Shown piece by piece: positions 55,597 through 64,000 of a stretch of 64,000 bases of DNA (position 1 is its first letter; each line of letters opens with the position of its first letter). The notes beneath the pieces were generated by a model. It saw nothing but the letters and a program-made list of their open reading frames with translations. It ran no database searches and was not told the DNA's origin. Origin of the DNA: Hesseltinella vesiculosa (lineage: Eukaryota > Mucoromycota > Mucoromycetes > Mucorales > Cunninghamellaceae); assembly GCA_002104935.1 (NCBI GenBank), contig MCGT01000014.1, positions 1 through 64,000 on the forward strand. The letters are read 5' to 3'. The position numbers and the translations under genes were made by a program.

Positions 55597-58500
55597 CTAC
55601 ACGGATCGTTTCAAAATACGAGGAGGGTCTTGCTGGGACCGACGATTGGATTGAGACTTGCCGGATGGTCTAGCACTGCCATTTTGTGTCGATTCTTGTA
55701 AAGGTCGAGGTTGGCGATTGGATTGCTTCGAGCTGACATGACCAGCGGAATGCTTTTTGGTGGGAGCAGCCTTGCCCGATTCAGACATGACAAATTGAGG
55801 CACACTCAAGTTGATCAGAGAATGGAATGGCAACGACATCCCGCGGAACTCCGAACATCTAGCCAAAAAAAAAAAAAATCAAACCGTTAGGTCAGGTTGG
55901 TCGCATTTGCGCACCCTTCTTACCTTCCACCAAGGTCTTGACCGCTCATGATGGCCGAATCAAACACGACTTCGACTTGCTTGTCAAGGACACCCACCAC
56001 AGTTCCCTTGGTATCAAGAGGCACAGCTCCGCTATCCTTGACATAAACCACACGGTCACCCAACTTGAACAATTGCTCATGAAGGCGTGAGTCGGCATCT
56101 TCAGGTCGGAGCAGGACCTTGCGAGGAATACCCTTGACACACACCTTTTTGAACACCAGGTTTTCATGCCACACTAGGTACTTGGCAGCTTCTTGTTCGA
56201 TGTACGCAATCACCGTTTCATCCAGCTGCTCATCTGCCAGCGAAGCCCGAGGCAGATTGTCCACTCGCTTTTCCTTGAGCCAGCGACGCATCCGTTTGGC
56301 TTCATCCTGTCCATTGGCTGTCCAGATAAAGTCTTCCACACGAAGGAAACCTACAGTGATGGAGATATGACATCAATATTCCTTAGGATACTACCTAACA
56401 TTTTTTTTTCCGCTCTACCTCGAGCAGAGCCGGAGTTTTGCACCAGCTGGACAAAGCTAGGGAAAGCTTTGACATAGTCTTCAATGAGCTCAACAGCCTT
56501 TTTGGAGAATTCCCAGTGACCGGAACCATTGCGGCGAGTGTAGCCGAGGACCTTTTGTTGGCGAGCTTCAAACTTGAGGGCAAGGCCGACATTGATGCGC
56601 TGGGTAGAGGTGTCGGTGATTTGGAGCGACGATGTGATCTTGGACAGAGTCAAGGCATTACAGCCAACACGGTCAGCGACTTGGGCGGAAGAAAAGTACG
56701 GCATGGCTTCCTGTTGACGGTCAAGGGCAGCATCGCCAAAGCTAGGCTGCACAGCCTGGGCACGGTCCACAGGCACAAACATTTCAATGTCAACCTCCTT
56801 CTTGCCATGGCCAACCACTGTGGCTTGATTGCCATAGAACACGCCACCCAAGAAGTACACCTTACTGTTGAGAGGGAAACTTTCAGAGACAGGAGGGGCC
56901 TTGCGTTCGAGGTAACGAGGGTCTTCATTGGCCACACGGACCACGGTTGCTTGGACAGGCACAAGATCTTCTTGCGCAGGATTGACGTACTCCTTGATAA
57001 GACCGCCGTCTTCGGTTCGCTTCATGCCGCGCAGTGTGCACACATGCAATACAGTGTTTGTCGCGCCAATTTCAAGACCAAATCGCTTGCTGCTCAAGTG
57101 TTCTGCCCGTCCGGTGCGTTTCTGCCAATCTCTCACCTCCTCGTCACCCATGGCGTGTGCCAGCACGGCTCGCTTCTTGTTGTTTGTAATCGCTCCAGAG
57201 ACATCCAGCGTATATTTTGTGGTTTCGTCTGACACCGCGATGACAATGGCATCTTGCAAATAAGGGTAATCTTTGCATGGAGAAGAAAGCGGTCAGCCAT
57301 ACGACTTTTTTTTTCCCCAGTGACTTACGGACAAACACGCGCTTATACAAAAGAGCCTCAGCAATATCAGCTGTCGACATTTGGGCAAAGCGATCTTGAA
57401 TACGTACCACCATGGTTTCATTTCTGATTCAACAAGAGAGGAGTTTAGTACCGACAGTCATATATTTATGCGTCACGATTTACCTGCTATCTTGTTGGAA
57501 CACACGTACGTTGTGGAACTCCAAGGCACCGGTATGAGGGATCGTAGCAAGACTGGGGAACCCAGGTAGCGAGTCCTTGCCATGTTTGGCACCAGGCAGC
57601 AAGAACTTGCGCAATTCTATCCCATTGCCAAGAGAGGGTAGAGAATAAACAACTTCACGAGCACAGCATTGCAGAATGTCGGGGAACACGCCTGGTAGAG
57701 GGCTGCTGTACACCACTCGCTTTTCTTCGTCGGCTTCAGCAAGCTGCTTGTCGTACACAAACTTGTAATTGTCGCCAACGCGTGCCATGGATCGTTCCAG
57801 CTGGGTCAAACGGTCTTCCTTGCGCTGCATAGCTTCCAGCAATCGGGTCTCGTCGATAAAAGGAATTCGAATCACGGCTTCCCAATCTTGCTTCTTTCCA
57901 TTCATGTCCAGGTCAAAATCCTTGGGGTAAAAATCAATAATTGGCGAGCTTGGATCTGTCATCAATTCCTAAGAGGCGTAAACGAAGTAAGGTAGGTGAT
58001 CCCTGGTGATGTAATAAAAGAAGGAGGGGTACCTGATAAGCCAGGGGAAGAAGCTTCTTGCTAAGGGCTGGTAGCACACCCATGAGCTGTTCAAAAGGCT
58101 TAAAGGGTTGGCCAAGTTCGAATGGAAAGTCTTGATACTTTTCAATGTTGACGAGGTCCGAGATTTTGGGAGCGTAATGGAAAGGATAGAACCATCCCCA
58201 AGAGGCAACGCCGTCGTAATAATAGTGCAACACCCATTGAATCCCAGTAATGTAGGCTTTGACCAAAGGTTCCAGTTCTTCGGGTTTTTCAATGTCGATA
58301 TCCATTTTGTCCTAGCAATAAGAGAGAAAAAAACCCCGACTTTCATATTAGCCAAGATCAAAGACGTTTTTTTTTTTTTGGAGCAAACCTTGTAGTAGTG
58401 AGCACGCCAGTCATGGAACTCTTGTTCGAGCTTGTCCTTTTTGTTTTGCTCTTCTTGATGCAGTTCTTCAGCGGTGGGTGGATCTGCGATGGTGGGTGCA

Positions 58501-60341
58501 TTGTCGTAGCGGGCAATAACACGGTCGCGTGCAGCAATGGCTTCGTCGTCCAATTCAGAAGTTTCATCACTGTCGCTGGCTTCGAATTCCACATAGACAT
58601 GTTTGGAGTCATCTTCATTGGCATATTCGATTGCAGACGAGATACCAAGGTCGTCGGCAACAGTTTCCACAAACTTACGGTCTGCAGCTGTCAAGGTTTC
58701 TGGGAAATGGTAATCTTCGGTTGTACCAGGTTTGTGTTGAAGTACAAATGTCTTGATCGCGTCGAAAAGATCTCGTTGCGTGTGTGTCAAAACTAAGTCA
58801 AGAGAAAAGGATAAGTAAATCGACGTGGCAACAGTTTCCGGTGGGAAACAAAGAGGGGTGCTTACGCAGCTGGTGTTTCTTCTTTTTCTTTTCGAGCTTG
58901 GTCATCTTTTCCATGTCACGGTCCAGAAAGGCGGCATTGATCATTTCGGCTTCAAAGGATTCACGCTCAACGGTCTGAGCCAATTCATTGAGGATCAGTT
59001 GTAGGCGGGACATGTCGACGTTGCCGCCGTCCTGGATATAACCTTGACAGACCGGGAGCACCTTTTTGTAAATGTTGAACATCAGGCCCAAGGCACCTTC
59101 GTTGATGTGCAGGTCAGGCAGATGAGGCAAGAAATCATTACCAACGAACAAGGCCAGCAAAATAAAGTCGTCCAATATCCGCTCCAGGTTGTAGTCAAAC
59201 GAGAGCTGACTCTTTAACGGCTGGAATTCCATGTCCAAATATTCGCGCATCAAGGACAAGTGCATCAGGAAGAAATTTTGCGAGTCCAAGCTAAAAAAAA
59301 AAGGGGGGGGTCAGAAAACATCGTTCCCTTGTCACCACAGATTCTATACCTGACGGTTTTTTGGGACTTTTTTCCGCCAAAAGTCACTTCCTCACGCAAG
59401 AGAGCGAAATGAGGGTCATGACTCAGCAGCCCAAGCATAATCAAATCAGCATCCAGACCATACAGACAGTGTCTTGTGTTGGGGTCGTATTCAGGCTGGG
59501 CCTTGCTCAAACGGATATATTCCATGATCTTGTGTTCACCTTCACCTGGCACTTCAGGACCAGATAAGATGATTTCGACATCGCGCCACAAGGCATCTTC
59601 GCTGACCTTTTTGGAGATAAAGTAACGTAGCTGCTTCGTCAACTTGCGCATGAACACCGTACCTATTCCAAACCGTTTGTGAACAATCGCCACCCCCGCC
59701 ATCCTTTTACGGGTCTCTGGTTTAAATACCTGGCGTGATACAGTTGCTGTCAAACGGATCTTCTTCAGGTAGTTCTTCGCCTTTAGCAATCGCACGGCGA
59801 CGAAGCTCTTCGGCATCTCTGGCAGTACGAAACCGGCGGGATCGCTGCTGGTTCATTTTTGCGCGAGGAGCCACCCCATCGATAGCAAGGAAGAACACTT
59901 TTTTAGGCTTGATCTTGTTAAATACATGATCCACATAGTTGAAGATGCCAATCCAGATCTGCTCTTCAGTAATACGAAAGTGTGCGCTGTCGTTGTTGTT
60001 GTGCGACGAATTGTGGATGATCCCGTTCATGTCCAAGTACAAATTGTCTACGCGTGCGAAAACACAAGAAGAGAACGAGGTGAGTCTCTTCTATTTTGCG
60101 AGCTACTCCCATCCATGACGTTTATCGTGAGCCTTTATTCACTTACCAAATTCTGGAATGCGATTTTCCGTGATGAGTTGCGAACACATTGGGTAGCGTT
60201 CACTAACCACACATGAGGAGGACAGGAAAATAGAACCGTGAGTATCAGCAAAAAGTTGTTTGCATTGCTATGTTCTTTCAAGGGATGATGCTGCTTTCTA
60301 TGTTATTACCTCATCCATCTAAAAAATTTGGGAATACCCAT
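55597..60341 (-). CDS. XRN1: 5'-3' exoribonuclease XRN1
   Basis: Twelve minus-strand exons: 60341-60310, 60202-60147, 60047-59730, 59662-59350, 59290-58866, 58792-58389, 58311-58033, 57968-57484, 57423-57329, 57270-56419, 56350-55924 and 55858-55597. They encode 1315 residues. The start MGIPKFFRWMSERYPM is on a 32-nt first coding exon. Catalytic-core motifs are NLYLDMNGIIHNSSH, GPEVPGEGEHKIMEYIR, CLYGLDADLIMLGLL and LFVGNDFLPHLPDLHI. The C-terminal D1-D3/SH3-like region (GDRVVYVKDSGAVPLDTKG) marks the cytoplasmic Xrn1 type, not nuclear Rat1. It degrades decapped mRNA. The tail is basic and Gln/Ser-rich. Confidence 0.95.
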
Positions 60342-60555
60342 GTTGATGATCAGTCAAGTAAAAAAAAAATAAAAGTGAAATGTAATAAAAAGAAAAAGGA
60401 GAGGGAAAAAAGAAACAACTGGCTTTTTCCTGGTTGCGCAAGCCCGCCACCTGCCACAGCTTCGGTCAGCCAATAGCATTCCCCAGTTTGGCAGATCGTA
60501 GGTGACAAAGAAACGAGATGTGTATGCCTTGTCGCAGCAAAAAAAAAACCGTTTT

Positions 60556-62438
60556 TTATTTCTGAACCAGCTTCAAATGGAACGATTTGGGGCTGTGTTG
60601 ACGAGAAAAGGAATGAGTTGAGCCGCGATTAGTATTCGTGTGTAAAAGCTTACCGTGTAAATTGAGTGAAACCATATTTACTCATGGAGAAGCCCAGCCC
60701 ACTTTCCTTGGCACCCACCCAAGCAAGTGCTGGATCAATGTAGTCACATCGGTTCATAAACCAGGTGCCTGTTTCAATACGGTCACCGATCGCCAAGGCT
60801 TTTTCAGGATCAGCCGTCCAAATGCTTGCGGTCAAGCCATACTTGGAATCATTCATAAGTTGGACAGCCTCGTCATCCGAGGACACGCGCATGATGCCCA
60901 ACAGAGGTCCAAATGTCTGATAAACAAAAAAAAAAAAAAACCCCAGGAGAAACCGAGTCAACGCCAAGCTCACTGCATATCTTTTCACCTACCTCTTCCT
61001 TCATGACAGTCATGCCGTGGTTCACATTGACCAGGAGCTGAGGTCCAACATATGCCGATCCGGGCTACATTTCAAAAGAAACGTTGTATTAGACTGTATT
61101 AGACATATTCACTGAACAATCTGTTTGTAGGATTACCTTGTCTAGTGGGAAAAGGCTCGCAGTATCAATCAAAGGCTTGGCTCCCTTTTGAACTAGACAT
61201 ACAAGAAAACAGGTAAGCCAGAGCCCAGCAACGCGTCGAGTAGGTGAATTACCTGCTTCTTCCAATTGAGCACGCACGTTGTTGGCAAATCGGACACTTG
61301 CCATGGGACCAAGAGTCGAAGCTGCGTCATTAGGGTCGCCAAGCACATATTCCTACAAAGAAAATAGCTGTGTCAGTGACTTGTCCTCCCCTCTGCTTTT
61401 ATTTTACCTTGGTAAGAGCAACAGCCTTTTCGACAAAAGCGTCATACACATCTTCGTGAACATAGCAGCGTTCAATGGAACAGCAGCATTGGCCACTATT
61501 AAAGAAGGCACCATCGACAATGTTGCCAACTGCGTAGTCCAAATCGGCATCAGGAAGCACATAGGCAGGATCCTTGCCACCCAATTCCATGCCCGAACCT
61601 AAAGGACGGGTGAAACCATGAGGAACCCGCACAAAGTGAAAGGGGGACGGCTCCCTTACCAACCAAACGTTGACTGTCCCCGATGGCTTGTCGAATCTTC
61701 TTTCCCACAGCGACACTGCCAGTAAAATTGACAAATTGGATACCCGAGTGTTGTACCAGGTATTGAGCACCTTGATCATCGACATGGACAATTTGCACTA
61801 CATCCTTAGGAACACCAGCTTCATGCAGCGTCTCCACAAATATGTCACCACATTGAGGCGTCTGCGGCGAATGTTTGAGCAACACACAATTACCAGCAAG
61901 GAGAGCGGGGATCAGATTGTTGACTAAAAAAAAAATATACGCACGCACCACAATGGGAAGAAAAGATAAGCACGATTTTACCCCATATAGAGATTGGTAG
62001 CCCTCTCTCTCGCTTACCAGCCGTCAAGTAAGGATAATTCCATGCAGCGATGATAAATACAGCACCAAGAGGCTCTTTGCGAAGGAAGCGCTTGGCAGTC
62101 GATGAGTCTTCGACAACCTCATCCTTCAAACATTCTTCAGCGACGCTAATCATATAGTTCGCACGTTCCAAAACGCCATTCACTTCACCACCACCATAAC
62201 GCTTGGGACGGCCCATTTGAGATGCAATGCTGACAGCGACTTGCTCACGCTTCTTGTCAAACAGGTCACAGAACTTCTTCATCAGGTTCACACGGTCGGT
62301 CACGCTCGTCTTTTTCCAAGATGCAAACGCATTGTTTGCTGTTTTGACTCGTTCGTCCAATTCAGACGTCGATAAGCAGGTAATATCAAACAGCTTTTCT
62401 TGTGTAGCTGGAGATACTACAGGAATGGTGACAGTCAT
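60556..62438 (-). CDS. Aldehyde dehydrogenase (NAD(P)+)
   Basis: Minus-strand exons 62438-62018, 61923-61660, 61598-61408, 61352-61253, 61192-61137, 61064-60993, 60916-60654 and 60592-60556 encode 467 residues. The ALDH fold is clear: AAWNYPYLTAVNNLIPALLA, the coenzyme loop FVNFTGSVAVGK, the general-base glutamate in MELGGKDPAYV and the nucleophile in FFNSGQCCCSIER (three consecutive Cys). ESGLGFSMSKYGF closes the domain. No organelle signal is visible. The substrate is not set by sequence alone; succinate-semialdehyde-type or general aliphatic aldehydes are possible. The last exon has only 37 nt (PKSFHLKLVQK). Confidence 0.92.
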
Positions 62439-62790
62439 GTTTAATGGCAAAAAAATAAAAGATATAAGAAAAGTGAAGGGAGGGGCGTGTCTTTTTTGAA
62501 ACGCACTTTGTTTTGCATTCCCGATTTGTGTTGTCCTGTCATCGTGGGAACCTCAAGGGTTCATGCGATAATTTATAAAGGGACTTTACACTCGCCAATG
62601 GTCCGTTTTGATCCCTATCAATTAAAAAAAATATACGCAGCAGCCGGTTCCATTTGCTCGGAATATAGCATTGGCCCGGCACGTGCACAGCTGCCTCCAA
62701 TCCTCGCGTACTTGACTGTCTCCAACTCTCTACAGAGCATTCCAGGCGGCTATGGTTTCCCCAGCTTTATAAATGTATACCGGGTTTCCG

Positions 62791-63820
62791 CTAAACTCTC
62801 TCTGCCAAACTTGCCAAACTTGCCAAACTCTCTCTGCCATGCTCTCTCTACCAAACACGCCTGCCAAACCTGCCAAACTTGCCAAACTTGCCAAACTCTC
62901 TCTGCCAAGCTCTCTCTGCTAGCTGCTAAACCCTCTCTGCCGAACTTGCCAAACTTGCCAAACTCTCTCTGCCAGACTTGCCAAACTTGCCAAACTCTCT
63001 GCCAAACTTGTCAAACTCTCTCTGCCAAGCTCTCTCTGCTAAGCTGCTAAACTCTCTCTGCCAAACTTGCCAAACTTGCCAAACTCTCTCTGCCAAGCTC
63101 TCTCTGCTAGCTGCTAAACCCTCTCTGCCGAACTTGCCAAACTTGCCAAACTCTCTCTGCCAGACTTGCCAAACTTGCCAAACTCTCTGCCAAACTTGCC
63201 AAACTCTCTCTGCCAAGCTCTCTCTGCTAAGCTGCTAAACTCTCTCTGCCAAACTTGCCAAACTTGCCAAACTTGCCAAACTTGCCAAACTTGCCAAACT
63301 CTCTCTGCCAAACACGCCTGCCAAACCTGCCAAACTTGCCAAACTTGCCAAACTCTCTCTGCCAAGCTCTCTCTGCTAGCTGCTAAACCCTCTCTGCCGA
63401 ACTTGCCAAACTTGCCAAACTCTCTCTGCCAGACTTGCCAAACTTGCCAAACTCTCTGCCAAACTTGCCAAACTCTCTCTACCAAGCTCTCTCTGCTAAG
63501 CTGCTAAACTCTCTCTGCCAAACTTGCCAAACTTGCCAAACTCTCTCTGCCAAGCTCTCTCTGTCAAACACGCCTGCCAAACCTGCCAAACTTGCCAAAC
63601 TCTCTCTGCCAAACACGCCTGCCAAACCTGCCAAACTTGCCAAACTTGCCAAACTCTCTCTGCCAGACTTGCCAAACTTGCCAAACGCTCTCTGCCAAGC
63701 TCTCTCTGCCAAACACGCCTGCCAAACCTGCCAAACTTGCCAAACTTGCCAAACTCTCTGCCAAACATGCCAAACTAGCCAAACTCACCTGCCAAACATG
63801 CCAAACTTGCCAAACTATCT
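62791..63820. repeat. Higher-order minisatellite based on the 9-bp unit TTGCCAAAC
   Basis: About 1 kb of TTGCCAAAC units interrupted by CTCTCTGCC and GCTAAGCTGCTAAAC variants. A larger block starting CTGCTAGCTGCTAAACCC recurs at 62916, 63104 and 63373, that is, 188 and 269 bp apart; the difference is 81 bp, nine 9-bp units. The blocks differ by single bases. Because the unit is a multiple of three without stops, long open frames appear on both strands; I treat these as repeat artefacts. Confidence 0.9.
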
Positions 63821-63972
63821 GCTGGCCCGAGTGCCTCTTCCTCGCCTTCCACCACCACCTCCTGTAAGATTTATTTATATATGCAAGTGGCTGCTTGCAG
63901 CACCACCGTAAAAAGATGTTTGTGGCTCGAAAAAAAAAAGCGAAGGCGGCGAATCAGAAACTCAGATTTGTA

Positions 63973-64000
63973 GCCAAACTCTCTCTGCCAAGCTCTCTCT
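63973..64000. repeat. Resumption of the minisatellite at the window edge
   Basis: The same CCAAACTCTCTCTGCCAAGC pattern restarts after about 150 bp of unrelated sequence and runs off the window. Confidence 0.7.

Noticed and set aside
56438..57232. Plus-strand ORF of 264 codons
   Set aside because: Antisense shadow of the large XRN1 exon; no recognisable domain.
62791..63820. CRISPR-like regular array
   Set aside because: No unique spacers; the intervening segments are variants of the same unit, and the genome is eukaryotic.
62487..63911. Long CQT/LPN/VWQ repeat proteins on both strands
   Set aside because: Created by a stop-free 9-bp minisatellite; open in several frames at once, with no consistent start or splice sites.

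Overview
This window looks like nuclear DNA of a filamentous fungus. The main evidence is the lysine alpha-aminoadipate pathway (homocitrate synthase), the chitin synthase export chaperone CHS7, fungal-type glucosidase I, BRO1, a septin, G-alpha and a V-ATPase proteolipid. Genes are compact and intron-rich. Most introns are 50-80 bp with GTAAG/GTATG donors and TAG/CAG acceptors, and many carry long A or T runs. ARMC8/GID5, CDK11 and WDR55-type proteins, the intron density and the truncated DDE-transposon fragment point to an early-diverging fungus, probably Mucoromycota. That placement is inference. I see no rRNA, convincing tRNA or CRISPR. The exon coordinates given were assembled by hand; for every complete multi-exon gene the exon lengths sum to a multiple of three.

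Layout. 1-4 kb: left-edge gene of unknown function and a broken transposase. 4-9.5 kb: EBP1/PA2G4-like M24 protein, JIP5/WDR55, beta-carbonic anhydrase, four-finger C2H2 protein. 9.9-15.5 kb: unknown serine-rich protein, Hch1/Aha1-type Hsp90 cochaperone with a 6-nt microexon, small ORF, PC-esterase-like membrane protein. 15.7-24.5 kb: ELO elongase, RhoGAP protein, homocitrate synthase, ER glucosidase I. 25.5-32.5 kb: mitochondrial uL29m, G-alpha, BRO1-domain protein. 33-41 kb: ARMC8/Vid28, V-ATPase c subunit, ALE1-type lysophospholipid acyltransferase, septin. 42-49 kb: small ORF, OGG1, secreted beta-trefoil-like protein, CHS7, a near-perfect 144-bp palindrome (MITE-like), dual-specificity phosphatase. 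49.6-62.4 kb: CHERP-like CID protein head-to-head with CDK11, GT77-like glycosyltransferase, XRN1, aldehyde dehydrogenase. 62.8-64 kb: a higher-order minisatellite built on a 9-bp unit.

The genes are mainly housekeeping genes in alternating orientation and do not form a cluster. Themes recur: secretory and wall functions (CWH41, CHS7, ELO, ALE1, glycosyltransferase, PC-esterase), trafficking and pH (BRO1, V-ATPase), polarity (RhoGAP, septin, G-alpha) and RNA metabolism (XRN1, CDK11, CHERP-like). The most notable observations are the 6-nt microexon, the near-abutting divergent start region of two genes both linked to splicing, the palindromic element upstream of the phosphatase, and the higher-order repeat at the right edge. 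I found no clear novel defence-like or otherwise unprecedented multi-gene system.
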